The position numbers and the translations under genes were made by a program. From positions 1 to 48,745 of the forward strand of contig CAAEUX010000071.1 in assembly GCA_900759335.1 (NCBI GenBank): a DNA stretch of 48,745 bases, written 5' to 3'. Source of the DNA: an uncultured Collinsella sp. (lineage in GTDB: Bacteria; Actinomycetota; Coriobacteriia; Coriobacteriales; Coriobacteriaceae). Shown here one piece after another: positions 33,005 through 41,518 of this stretch (the first letter of the stretch is position 1; each line of letters opens with the position of its first letter). The notes under the pieces were generated by a model. The model did not search any database. It saw only the letters and a program-made list of their open reading frames with translations, and had not been told where the DNA came from.

Positions 33005-35236
33005 CTAGAAGTTGGCGTCGTTGAGTTGTTCGTTCTCGAGGCCGTCGAGCTGTTGCTGTTCGGGCGTATCGGCGACGCTCTCGAGCAACTCGGTGGGATC
33101 GACGTTCATGTCCTTACCGGCTTCGTTGCCGTTGACCAAGTCGTCCGAGAAGATGTCGACTTCCATTTCCTCGGCCTCTTCGATCTGAACCTCGAGCGGC
33201 ACCTGGGTGCGCACGAGCTTAACGGCCGGGCGCATGCGGGCAAACAGCGGCACGTACTCGATGATGATGGCCGAGTTCTCAAGACCGTACCAGCGTGCCG
33301 GGCTTCCGCAGGCGCGGCGGACGGCGTACTTGATTGCCATCACGCGGTGGTCATTGCGGTTGATGTCCGTTTCGGGGGCAAGCATCTTGCGCAGCATACA
33401 AAAGCGGAAGTCACCCACGTTGCCGCGTGTCTCGTAGATGGAGTAGGTGTGATGTTGCGGCGGCAGCTCGCCCGATGCCATCAAGTCGCCGACGATCTGA
33501 CGCAGGTAGGCATTAACGCGCTGGTTGACCTTAAAGCCCAGGTCCAGGCGCACGCGGAATAAAAAGTCCGTGCCAAAGGTCTCGACGGAATACTCGTGCG
33601 TATAGGGCTCGTCGGTGACATGCACGTTAATGAACCAATATGCCTTGGCGCGCTTGGGATGCTTATCCAGGATGGAATAGAGCACGTCGCGGTCGAGCGT
33701 GAGCGGATCGGGGCTGTTGGTGAGAAATACCAGATTGTCAGCGAGCACGGGATAGGTCTCGTCATTGCGCAGGCGATTGAGCTGGTCGATGTACTTGGAG
33801 ACGGGCAGCAGGATCGTCTGCGTGCGCTCGATGGCGGTGCCACGGCGCCACACGTACATAAGGCCAAACAGCAGTGCGGCCAGGAAGATCATCACATAGC
33901 CGCCGTCAAAGAACATGGTGAGGCACGAGGCAAAGAAGCACAGCTCAATGGCACCGAAGAGCAGGGCGAAGACGCAGGCGCCCAGCTTGTGCTTGAGAAT
34001 GCCAGCGATATAGCTCGTCAAAAGCGTCGTGGTCATGAGCATGGTCACGGTAATGGCGAGGCCGTAGGCGCTCTCCATGCGCTCGGAGTTTTGGAACAGC
34101 AGCACGATGAAGATGCAGCCGACCCACATGATGTTATTGACGAGCGGAATATAGAGCTGGCCCTTGGTGTCGCTGGGGTAGTGGATGCGCAGGTGCGGCA
34201 TAAGGTTGAGGCGCGTTGCCTCGGATACCAGCGAGAACGAGCCGGTGATGAGCGCCTGCGAGGCAATGATGGCCGCCACGGCCGAAAGCACGATGGCAAA
34301 GGGGCGCAGGGGCTCGGGGAGCATCATATAGAACGGGTTGACGATATCCATCGCGAGCAACTGGGGATTGGAATTGTTGGCGAGCAGCCAAGCGCCCTGA
34401 CCCAGGTAGTTAAGGATAAGCGCCGCCTTAACAAACGGCCAGGATGCGTAGATGTTGGCCTTGCCCACGTGGCCCATGTCTGAATAGAGCGCCTCGGCGC
34501 CGGTCGTCGACAGGAAGACGAAGCCGAGCACCATGATGCCCGAGTGGTTGATGGGCGAGAACAGGAACATGACGCCGCGGATGGGGTTGAGCGCGCGCAA
34601 GATGGACAGGTTGCCGAGCATGTTGAATAGACCGGCGCCTGCCAGGAACAGGAACCACAGCGTCATGAGCGGACCGAACAGCTTGCCGATTGACGAGGTG
34701 CCAGCGCGCTGCATGGCAAACAGGCCGCAGATAATGATGATGGTAATAATGATGACGTTAGTTTGCCCGTCACCCAACAGCGCGTGGCCCCACTCGATGG
34801 TGCGCAGACCCTCGATGGCCGTGGTAACCGTGACGGCGGGGGTGAGGATGCCGTCGGCGAGCAGCGCCGCACCGCCGATCATGGCGGGGAGAATCAGCCA
34901 CGGTGCCACCTTGCGTACCAGGCTAAACAGGGCGAAGATGCCGCCTTCGTTGTGGTTGTCGGCCTTCATGGCGATTACCACGTACTTGACCGTGGTCACG
35001 AGCGTCATGGTCCAGATGACGAGCGAAAGCGCGCCCAGGATCATGTCCTCGCTGACGGTACCGATGCCGCCGTTGTTGGCGACGATTGATTTCATGGTGT
35101 ACATGGGGCTCGTGCCGATGTCGCCATAGACGACGCCGAGCGTTACGAGCAGCATGCCAGCGGAGAGGGGGATGGCTCCGTGCCCGCCTTGACCACGCTG
35201 GTCTTGGGGGCTTGCCTCCAGTTTGTTGTGTGCCAC
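33005..35236 (-). CDS. kup: Kup-family K+ uptake permease
   Basis: A 743-residue potassium transporter (KUP/HAK/KT family), probably K+/H+ symport. The family motif GVVYGDIGTSPMYT lies near the N-terminus. About 12 transmembrane helices occupy the first 460 residues, and the rest is a long cytoplasmic domain with an acidic tail ending in a glutamine/glutamate-rich stretch. A GTG start at 35236 is preferred: AAGGGAG lies five bases before it, while the ATG at 35254 has no ribosome site. A 9-base inverted repeat at 35259-35279 lies directly upstream and may be an operator. It is downstream of, and on the same strand as, the EamA gene but separated by a palindrome. Confidence 0.93.
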   Translation of the reverse strand: MAHNKLEASPQDQRGQGGHGAIPLSAGMLLVTLGVVYGDIGTSPMYTMKSIVANNGGIGTVSEDMILGALSLVIWTMTLVTTVKYVVIAMKADNHNEGGIFALFSLVRKVAPWLILPAMIGGAALLADGILTPAVTVTTAIEGLRTIEWGHALLGDGQTNVIIITIIIICGLFAMQRAGTSSIGKLFGPLMTLWFLFLAGAGLFNMLGNLSILRALNPIRGVMFLFSPINHSGIMVLGFVFLSTTGAEALYSDMGHVGKANIYASWPFVKAALILNYLGQGAWLLANNSNPQLLAMDIVNPFYMMLPEPLRPFAIVLSAVAAIIASQALITGSFSLVSEATRLNLMPHLRIHYPSDTKGQLYIPLVNNIMWVGCIFIVLLFQNSERMESAYGLAITVTMLMTTTLLTSYIAGILKHKLGACVFALLFGAIELCFFASCLTMFFDGGYVMIFLAALLFGLMYVWRRGTAIERTQTILLPVSKYIDQLNRLRNDETYPVLADNLVFLTNSPDPLTLDRDVLYSILDKHPKRAKAYWFINVHVTDEPYTHEYSVETFGTDFLFRVRLDLGFKVNQRVNAYLRQIVGDLMASGELPPQHHTYSIYETRGNVGDFRFCMLRKMLAPETDINRNDHRVMAIKYAVRRACGSPARWYGLENSAIIIEYVPLFARMRPAVKLVRTQVPLEVQIEEAEEMEVDIFSDDLVNGNEAGKDMNVDPTELLESVADTPEQQQLDGLENEQLNDANF

Positions 35237-35258
35237 GTGGACTCCCTTAGACATCCGG

Positions 35259-35279
35259 TTATCTGTCTAGGACAGATAA
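35259..35279 (-). promoter_or_regulatory. Inverted repeat just upstream of kup
   Basis: TTATCTGTC (35259-35267) and GACAGATAA (35271-35279), perfect 9-base arms with a three-base centre, about 22 bases before the kup start. Could be an operator or a leader hairpin affecting expression. Confidence 0.45.
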
Positions 35280-35336
35280 TCTTTATGCCGTCTTTATACA
35301 TACAAGAGCAGTTTGGCACATCAGGTTATTTTAGAC

Positions 35337-35360
35337 AATAATCCCCAGCTGGGGATTATT
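35337..35360. terminator. Perfect palindrome between EamA exporter gene and kup
   Basis: Arms AATAATCCCC and GGGGATTATT around AGCT, 24 bases in all and perfectly symmetric. Likely ends the exporter transcript. Resembles the ATATCCCC hairpin at 19560. Confidence 0.6.
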
Positions 35361-35394
35361 TATGTACGTAGGTAGCATTTCAAAACAGGGGCTT

Positions 35395-36306
35395 TTAAGC
35401 ACGTGCTGTCTGGGCTATGCCAGCCTTGGCGCTTGCGCGTTTGCCGGCGAGTTCGCAAAAAATCGCGCCGCCGATGATAAGCGCGGCACCCATCAGGCGG
35501 ACCGGTGTTATGGCTTCACCTAAAAGGATGGCGGAAAACACGACGGCCGAAAGCGGCTCGAGGTAGCCGACGACCGCGACGGTCTGGACGGGCAGCTTGG
35601 CGACGGCACTAAAATAAAGCAGGCAACCGATGCCGGTGTTGACGACGCCGAGCATGACGACGGCGCGCCAATCAATACTGGCGGCGACGCCGGCGGACAG
35701 GAATGAGGGAGCGCCCTGCGTGATGAGCGTGAGGACCAGCGCGGTCACAAAGGCGGCGCTCACCTGGAGCGTGGAGTTCTCGAGGCCTTCGATGTGTGGC
35801 GCACCCTTGCTAGCGATGACCATCAGCGCATAGCAAAATGCCGAGGCGATACCGCAGACGATACCCGCAATGGGCATATTGCCGCCTAGACCTTGTGCTG
35901 CAACGAGAAAAGCACCGCAGGCGACGGCGATAAACCCGGCGATTTTGCCGCCGGTCAGTTTTTCGCCAAAGATGAGTGGGGAGAGCGCCATGACAATGAT
36001 GGGGCCGCAGTAGTACAGCAGCGAGGATACGCCGACGCCGATCGTCTTGTAGGCGCGGAACAGAAAAATCCAGCTGGCGCCCAGCGCGGCTCCCGAGAGG
36101 AGGAGGGCTGCGGCTTCGCGGGGGCGAGATGGCGCCTGCAACTTATGGCTTTGGGTGATGGCGAGGATGGTGACAAGCGAGAGCGCGCCCAAAAACGTGC
36201 GTAGTAGCACGATATCGGAGCTCGGCAGCGCGATGGCAGCGGCGATGATGCCGTTGGAGCCAAACAATAGCAATGCTGCTAAGTACGTAAACAGTCCGTT
36301 GTCCAT
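35395..36306 (-). CDS. DMT-superfamily (EamA) transporter, second pair
   Basis: A 303-residue exporter with two EamA repeats and about ten helices; the N-terminus FTYLAALLLFGSNGIIAAAIALPSSDIVLLRTF is characteristic of RhaT/EamA-type permeases. It ends in a short basic tail. It diverges from the LysR gene at 36425 across 118 bases holding a TTCAC/GTGAA dyad, the same layout as 847-2774. The substrate is unknown. GAGGGGA lies upstream of the ATG. Confidence 0.88.
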   Translation of the reverse strand: MDNGLFTYLAALLLFGSNGIIAAAIALPSSDIVLLRTFLGALSLVTILAITQSHKLQAPSRPREAAALLLSGAALGASWIFLFRAYKTIGVGVSSLLYYCGPIIVMALSPLIFGEKLTGGKIAGFIAVACGAFLVAAQGLGGNMPIAGIVCGIASAFCYALMVIASKGAPHIEGLENSTLQVSAAFVTALVLTLITQGAPSFLSAGVAASIDWRAVVMLGVVNTGIGCLLYFSAVAKLPVQTVAVVGYLEPLSAVVFSAILLGEAITPVRLMGAALIIGGAIFCELAGKRASAKAGIAQTARA

Positions 36307-36336
36307 GCGCTTCCGTCCCCTCTATATTCGAGCATA

Positions 36337-36351
36337 TTCACTATGGGTGAA
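36337..36351. promoter_or_regulatory. Candidate LysR box between EamA exporter and LysR genes
   Basis: TTCAC-TATGG-GTGAA in the divergent spacer; CGAATATA (36370-36377) is the inverse of TATATTCG near 36323, which may be a second site. Matches the position expected for LysR binding. Confidence 0.4.
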
Positions 36352-36424
36352 CTGGCAGTAGAAGAAAAGCGAATATAATGCATGGTTAACATGACAAAAA
36401 TTCATGTAAAGGTGGAGGCGTGTC

Positions 36425-37282
36425 GTGGAAACGAATATTCAAAAGATGCAGGTGCTGCTGGAGACGGTGCGCGCCGGAAGCTTTACGCGTGCTGCCGAGC
36501 GCCTGAGCTATTCGCAGTCGGGCGTGAGCCGTATGGTGGCCGATCTTGAGGCCGACTGGGGTTTTAAGGTGCTCGACCGCAGTCGCGAGGGCGTGGCTCT
36601 TTCTGCCGACGGGAGGCAGGTCATGCCGGCTGTCGAGGCGCTCTGCGAGGAATTCACTCGCTTGCAGCGACGGGTGGATGAGATGCGCGGGCTCATGCGC
36701 GGCAAAATCTGCATCGGTACGTTTTCGAGCGTGGCGACCCACGTGCTGCCGCCGGTGATTGCGCGCTTTCGTGCCGATCATCCGGACGTCGATTATGAGT
36801 TGCTGATGGGTGATTACTCAGAGATTGAACAATGGGTGGCTGAGGGTCGTTGTGACCTGGGCTTTATCCCGCGCGAGCCACGCGGCGCCGGCATGGCGTC
36901 GCGACCGTTGGTGCAAGACGAGCTGATGGCCGTGGTGCCAGCGGACTCCTCGCTTGCCACCGCGGAGGTCGTTTCCCTTGCCGATTTGGCCAACGAGCAG
37001 TTTATCCTGCTGGAACGCGGTAGCGACGACGAGATTACGCCGCTGTTTCGCCGCGCGGGCCTAGCGGTGCGCTCTAAGCTGTCGACCTGGGATGACTATG
37101 CGATTATGGCCATGGTCGAGGACGGACTGGGCGTGAGCATTCTTCCCGCGCTCATCTTGCGCCGCTGTCAGTTCGATGTTGCCGTGCGACCGCTCGAGGG
37201 ACATCCCCATCGGCAGATCAACGCCATATATCGAACGGCCGATGTTTCGCTTGCTGCCGCCCGTTTCCTCGAATACCTCTAA
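36425..37282 (+). CDS. LysR-family regulator, divergent from EamA exporter
   Basis: A 285-residue LysR regulator, starting at GTG with GGTGGAGG just upstream. The winged helix (SFTRAAERLSYSQSGVSRMVADLEADWGF) occupies the first 60 residues, and the effector domain follows, with RSKLSTWDDYAIMAMVEDGLGVS near the end. It probably controls the neighbouring exporter. It resembles the LysR protein at 1908 in the effector domain. Confidence 0.9.
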   Translation: METNIQKMQVLLETVRAGSFTRAAERLSYSQSGVSRMVADLEADWGFKVLDRSREGVALSADGRQVMPAVEALCEEFTRLQRRVDEMRGLMRGKICIGTFSSVATHVLPPVIARFRADHPDVDYELLMGDYSEIEQWVAEGRCDLGFIPREPRGAGMASRPLVQDELMAVVPADSSLATAEVVSLADLANEQFILLERGSDDEITPLFRRAGLAVRSKLSTWDDYAIMAMVEDGLGVSILPALILRRCQFDVAVRPLEGHPHRQINAIYRTADVSLAAARFLEYL

Positions 37283-37341
37283 ACGCGTGCGTGTCATTGT
37301 CCGCTTTGGGCAAATCTCAGAGTCCGGTGCATTTTCTTATG

Positions 37342-37423
37342 AAATTGAACTTGCGAATGAGGTACCGCGTTATACTGCTGCCTAAATTGAACCTTGGTTC
37401 AATTCGTGTTCTATAAATTGAAC
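37342..37423 (+). promoter_or_regulatory. AAATTGAAC operator array upstream of XRE-aminotransferase
   Basis: AAATTGAAC occurs at 37342-37350, 37384-37392 and 37415-37423. The middle copy is half of a perfect 20-base palindrome (arms AATTGAACC and GGTTCAATT around TT, 37385-37404). A TATACT at 37371 could be the -10 box. The array ends 21 bases before the GTG, a natural place for autoregulation by the gene's own HTH domain. Confidence 0.6.
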
Positions 37424-37444
37424 TTTGCCAGCAAGGAGGTTCTA

Positions 37445-38965
37445 GTGGCCCAAGAGACGTTTAGCGATCGCCTGCGACAGACTATGTCCGATCGCGACGT
37501 TCGCCAGTCGGACGTAATCCGCGCATCGGAGATGCTCGGCAAAAAACTCGGCAAGAGTCAGATGAGCCAATATGTGAGCGGCAAGACGATCCCGCGGCGC
37601 GATGTGGCCGAGCTGCTCGCCCGTATTTTGGAGGTCGATGTTACCTGGCTGCTTGCCGGCGACGCCGATCAAGGCGAGGCATCATCACCCCGCAACGATT
37701 CCAAGCCCGAACCCCATCCCTCAGCTCAAATTGCAAGGAGCGCTACCATGCGTACTTTTTCTAAATCCACCAAACTCGACAACGTCCTGTATGACGTGCG
37801 CGGTCCCGTCGTCGACGAGGCCGCCCGTATGGAGGACGAGGGCGAGCGCATCCTCAAGCTCAATATCGGCAACCCGGCGCCCTTCGGTTTCCGCACGCCC
37901 GATGAGGTCATCAAGGACATGCGCCAGCAGCTGCCCGACTGCGAAGGCTATTCCAATTCGCGCGGCCTGTTCTCCGCGCGCAAGGCGATCATGCAGTATT
38001 CGCAGATCAAAGGCCTGCCCAACGTTCAGATGGAGCATATCTACACGGGCAACGGCGTGTCCGAGCTCATTCAGCTTTCGATGAACGCGCTGCTCGACAA
38101 CGGCGACGAGATTCTGATCCCCAGCCCCGACTATCCGCTCTGGACGGCGTGCGCAACCCTTGCCGGCGGTCATCCCGTACATTATCTGTGCGATGAGCAG
38201 GCGGATTGGTATCCCGACCTGGAGGATATGGAGTCCAAGATCACGAGCGCGACCAAAGCCCTCGTCATCATCAACCCCAACAACCCCACGGGTTCTGTCT
38301 ATCCGCGCGAGGTGCTCGAGGGCATCGTCGAGATTGCACGCAGGCATCAGCTGATGATCTTTGCCGATGAGATCTACGACCGCCTGTGCATGGACGGCTA
38401 CGAGCACGTCTCGATTGCCTCGCTCGCCCCCGATCTGCCCTGTGTCACCTTTAGCGGCCTTTCCAAGTCGCACATGATCGCGGGCTATCGCATTGGCTGG
38501 ATGGTGCTTTCGGGCAACCAGCGCTGCATGAGCGACTTCATCATGGGCATCAACATGCTCTCTAACATGCGTCTGTGTTCCAACGTGCCGGCTCAGTCGA
38601 TCGTTCAGACGGCACTCGGTGGCCATCAGTCCGTTAACGACTACATCCGTCCCGGCGGCCGTGTCTACGAGCAGCGCAACTTTGTGTATGAGGCGCTCAA
38701 CAAGATTGACGGCATCTCGGTGGTTAAGCCGCGTGCAGCGTTCTACATCTTCCCCAAGATGGATGTGAAGAAGTTCAACATCACCGATGACGAGCAATTC
38801 GCCCTTGACCTGCTGCACGAGAAGAAGATCCTGATTACGCGCGGCGGCGGCTTCAACTGGGCTGAGCCCGACCACTTCCGCATCGTGTACCTGCCGCGCA
38901 TGGAAGTACTCAAAGAGTCCCTCGAAGACCTCGCCGATTTCTTTGACCATTACCGCCAGGCGTAA
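37445..38965 (+). CDS. XRE-type HTH fused to AlaA-like aminotransferase
   Basis: A 506-residue fusion. Residues 1-75 are an XRE/Cro-type helix-turn-helix (TFSDRLRQTMSDRDVRQSDV, then KSQMSQYVSGKTIPRRDVAELLARIL). After a polar linker, residues 102-506 are a PLP aminotransferase close to E. coli AlaA (glutamate-pyruvate transaminase, also 405 residues), with LNIGNPAPFGF, NGVSEL, NPNNPTG, FADEIYD and the PLP lysine in FSGLSKS (Lys341 of the fusion, 240 of the free enzyme). AAGGAGG precedes the GTG at 37445. A second AAGGAG precedes Met102 (37748), so free enzyme may also be made. MocR regulators use a GntR-type domain instead, so this layout is unusual. Confidence 0.92.
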   Translation: MAQETFSDRLRQTMSDRDVRQSDVIRASEMLGKKLGKSQMSQYVSGKTIPRRDVAELLARILEVDVTWLLAGDADQGEASSPRNDSKPEPHPSAQIARSATMRTFSKSTKLDNVLYDVRGPVVDEAARMEDEGERILKLNIGNPAPFGFRTPDEVIKDMRQQLPDCEGYSNSRGLFSARKAIMQYSQIKGLPNVQMEHIYTGNGVSELIQLSMNALLDNGDEILIPSPDYPLWTACATLAGGHPVHYLCDEQADWYPDLEDMESKITSATKALVIINPNNPTGSVYPREVLEGIVEIARRHQLMIFADEIYDRLCMDGYEHVSIASLAPDLPCVTFSGLSKSHMIAGYRIGWMVLSGNQRCMSDFIMGINMLSNMRLCSNVPAQSIVQTALGGHQSVNDYIRPGGRVYEQRNFVYEALNKIDGISVVKPRAAFYIFPKMDVKKFNITDDEQFALDLLHEKKILITRGGGFNWAEPDHFRIVYLPRMEVLKESLEDLADFFDHYRQA

Positions 38966-38986
38966 CGGCAAAGGTAGCCTGTAATG

Positions 38987-39025
38987 AAACGGTCGGCCCG
39001 CAACGGATGCGGGCCGACCGTTTTC
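38987..39025 (+). terminator. Intrinsic terminator after XRE-aminotransferase gene
   Basis: Perfect 15-base stem AAACGGTCGGCCCGC with GCGGGCCGACCGTTT around seven bases, followed by TTTTCTGTCT. Confidence 0.92.
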
Positions 39026-39093
39026 TGTCTAAGCCCGTGCTGTTAGCGCTTGTCTCGTTGAGCGGGCGAGGTTCGCGCGTGAGCGGCTAGTTC

Positions 39094-39110
39094 TATTCCA
39101 AAATGGAATA
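39094..39110 (+). promoter_or_regulatory. TATTCCA-AAA-TGGAATA dyad upstream of the amidohydrolase operon
   Basis: Perfect 7-base arms around AAA, about 80 bases before the first gene of the operon, with an extra TGGAAT at 39125. The only strong dyad in this promoter region, so a candidate operator; the LysR encoded at 44397 or an outside regulator might bind it. Confidence 0.45.
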
Positions 39111-39191
39111 CAATGGGCTTAAGCTGGAATTGATGTCCGGGTACCTGCTTTTCTAGAATGTTTTCAACAAGATGAAAGGCGGTTCCAACCA

Positions 39192-40226
39192 ATGATTATC
39201 GATGCAAATTCCTACTGGTTCGACGAGCGCATCTTTCATGACGAGACGCTCTGCGAACAGTTTTTGGCCGAGGTACCCCGCGCCTATGACACCGAAGGCT
39301 ATCTGACCATGAATTCCGCCGGCAAACGACAGATCGTGATCGAGATGCCCGCCGGTTCTCCGGGTCTTAACTACATTGAGGGCGACTACACCCTCGAGAA
39401 GCGCTTGGCCGATATGGATGAGGCGGGGGTCGACAAGGCGATCCTCAAGCTCCCCGGCTGTCACGAGTGGATGTCGCTCGAGATGTGCCGGCGTTTCAAC
39501 GACGGTATGGCTGCTGACGCGAAGGCGTCAAGTGGCCGTCTGATTCCGCTTGTCGCTGTGCCGCCCTTTGGCACCAAAGCGAATTTGGAGGAGCTCGACC
39601 GCAGGCTCGACGATGGTTTTGCGGGTGTGCAGCTCTGCGCTCACTACGGCAAGCGCTATCTCGACGACCAGGTCTTCTCGAGCTTTTTCGAGCACCTGAA
39701 CGAACGCCATGTCACCGTTTACGTGCACCATGTTCCCGTGCCGGTCGAGAACGAGTCGCTTCTCGCGTACGACAACCTTCGCCGCTCTTATGGCCGCTGC
39801 GTCGACCAAACTACGGCGATCGGCCGAGAGATCTTTGGTGATTTCTTTGAGCGCTACCCCAATATCAAGATGGTCCACTCCATGCTCGGCGGCGCATACT
39901 TTGCGTTCAAGGAGATGCTGCTGCCTCATGGCCCCAAGCGCCCTGATGCTTCTGGCCGTTTTCAGGTCGATACCGAGACCGTTTCCAGGCACCTCGAGAA
40001 CAACATCTATTTCGACATGTCCCATGCTCAGCCTTGGGGCAAGACACTCCTCGCCTGTGCGGTTGACGTGCTGGGTGCAGACCATATTGTTTTTGGCACG
40101 AGCTATCCCGTTAAACGCGAGTGGCTCACCGAGGGTGTCGCCTGCGTTCGCGCTGCAAATCTGAGCGATACAGACAGCGACCTTGTGCTTGGCGGTACAG
40201 CGCAGCAACTGTACGGTGTCGAGTGA
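39192..40226 (+). CDS. Amidohydrolase-2 family protein lacking metal ligands
   Basis: A 344-residue TIM-barrel protein of the PF04909 type (ACMSD/4-oxalomesaconate-hydratase-like). The overall course is recognisable: LEKRLADMDEAGVDKAIL, RLIPLVAVPPF, GFAGVQL, VYVHHVPVP, NIKMVHSMLGG and HIVFGTSYPVKREW. However, the N-terminal metal motif HxH is replaced (IIDANSYWF), and the usual Asp of FGTDYP is Ser, so standard metal-dependent hydrolysis is doubtful. It is the first gene of a likely four-gene operon with two ceramidase-like hydrolases and a PTS EIIBC; the next gene starts 26 bases later. It may be a lyase or isomerase with changed chemistry, or non-catalytic. Confidence 0.8.
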   Translation: MIIDANSYWFDERIFHDETLCEQFLAEVPRAYDTEGYLTMNSAGKRQIVIEMPAGSPGLNYIEGDYTLEKRLADMDEAGVDKAILKLPGCHEWMSLEMCRRFNDGMAADAKASSGRLIPLVAVPPFGTKANLEELDRRLDDGFAGVQLCAHYGKRYLDDQVFSSFFEHLNERHVTVYVHHVPVPVENESLLAYDNLRRSYGRCVDQTTAIGREIFGDFFERYPNIKMVHSMLGGAYFAFKEMLLPHGPKRPDASGRFQVDTETVSRHLENNIYFDMSHAQPWGKTLLACAVDVLGADHIVFGTSYPVKREWLTEGVACVRAANLSDTDSDLVLGGTAQQLYGVE

Positions 40227-40252
40227 GCGGCAATCAGAGGGGAGTATCTGCC

Positions 40253-41500
40253 ATGGACGAAGGAGAGATGAGGGCTGGGGCCGCTCGTGTGGCCATCGAT
40301 CTTGGGGACGTGTTGCCGTTCGACGGTTTCGACGAACTCCGTCATGAGGTCTTCGCCCGTGCCCTTATCATCGAGGGAACGGGGCGACGCGCCTGCGTCC
40401 TTTCGCTTGAGGTCACCTCGATCGCTCCGGCTCTACTCGCCGATCTGCGTGAGATTGTTGAGGATGCCGCCAATTGCAGCGGTGCTTATTCTTGGGTGGT
40501 TCCTACCCACACGTTTTCCATGCCTCACGTCCGCACTCCCGGGCATCTTGCCGACGATGCTACCCGCAATCGCAACGAGCGCTATCGCGCAGCACTCGTC
40601 GCTGCCGCCCGCACGGCTGTCGAGCGCGCTGTTGCGGGCATTCGCTCCGTCACTCTCGCCACTGTGGAGGGCGAATGCCCCGTGAACGTTAATCGCGACA
40701 TCGAGACGCCTGCCGGCTGGTGGTTGGGCTCGAATCCCAGGGGGTTTGCCGACCACACGATGCCCGTACTCGCCATAAGGGATGCCGGGGGCGAGTATGT
40801 TGCCGTGCTCGCGACGGCGGACGTTCAGTCCTCCGTGCTCGACGGGTCGCGCGACTCCGAGGGGAGGCGCATGGCGAGCGGAGACCTCTTTGGTTTTGCC
40901 GCCATGTCACTCGAGCGCGAGCTGGGCGGCGTTGCCCTGTTGCTGCCAGGCGCCGCGGGCGACCAAAGTCCGGCGGAGCGCGCCATGAACGTCATGTTCG
41001 ATGCGGCCGGCGTTAAGCAGACGGTCGATGCCCATGAGGACGGATACCGCATGTTGCACCAGCAGGGGCAGGCCTTGGGCGATGCTTTAATCGAGACCGC
41101 TCGCATGGCGCGTGAGGATGACGCTACCGGCATCGATGCCCGCACGGTCGACGTTCTCCTGCCCGCTCAGACACGCGCCGATTTTCACTCTTTGGCTCCG
41201 CACCGAACGTATGAGTTTCATGCCGCTGGCGAGCAGCGCACGAGGGTCTATCTGCTCCGGCTGGGAAACGTCGAGCTTGTCGGCGTACAACCCGAGGTCT
41301 CGAGTGCATTCGGCGCCACTGTGCGCGCCGCTCGGTCCGGCTCTGTGTTCTTTGCCACGCTCGTCAACGGCGGACAGAAGTACCTACCGGCTCCCGACGC
41401 GTACGAAAAGATCACCTATGAGGCCATGAACTCCGGTTTTGCCGCCGGATCCCATGAGCGCCTCGTCGAAATCATCATTGCCGCCTTGAATGCGGCGTGA
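40253..41500 (+). CDS. Neutral/alkaline ceramidase-like protein A (divergent)
   Basis: A 415-residue protein related to the neutral/alkaline ceramidase family (PF04734), inferred by pattern and by similarity to the next gene. Seen: VVPTHTFSM (His86, first zinc ligand position), GAAGDQSP (Ser239, nucleophile position of GDVSP), VGVQPEVSSAFG (Glu ligand position) and VNGGQKYLP (Tyr position). The second zinc histidine found in the family is not evident: the equivalent stretch reads VLATADVQSSV. There is no signal peptide, unlike secreted ceramidases, so an intracellular substrate is likely. GAGGGGAG precedes the ATG. It may be the catalytically weakened partner of the next protein. Confidence 0.7.
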   Translation: MDEGEMRAGAARVAIDLGDVLPFDGFDELRHEVFARALIIEGTGRRACVLSLEVTSIAPALLADLREIVEDAANCSGAYSWVVPTHTFSMPHVRTPGHLADDATRNRNERYRAALVAAARTAVERAVAGIRSVTLATVEGECPVNVNRDIETPAGWWLGSNPRGFADHTMPVLAIRDAGGEYVAVLATADVQSSVLDGSRDSEGRRMASGDLFGFAAMSLERELGGVALLLPGAAGDQSPAERAMNVMFDAAGVKQTVDAHEDGYRMLHQQGQALGDALIETARMAREDDATGIDARTVDVLLPAQTRADFHSLAPHRTYEFHAAGEQRTRVYLLRLGNVELVGVQPEVSSAFGATVRAARSGSVFFATLVNGGQKYLPAPDAYEKITYEAMNSGFAAGSHERLVEIIIAALNAA

Positions 41501-41518
41501 CACAGAAGGAGAACGTGC

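Noticed and set aside
37721..38971. 416-codon minus-strand frame opposite the aminotransferase
   Set aside because: The other strand has an unmistakable AlaA-type protein; the antisense translation has no recognisable motifs and arises from GC-rich codon use.
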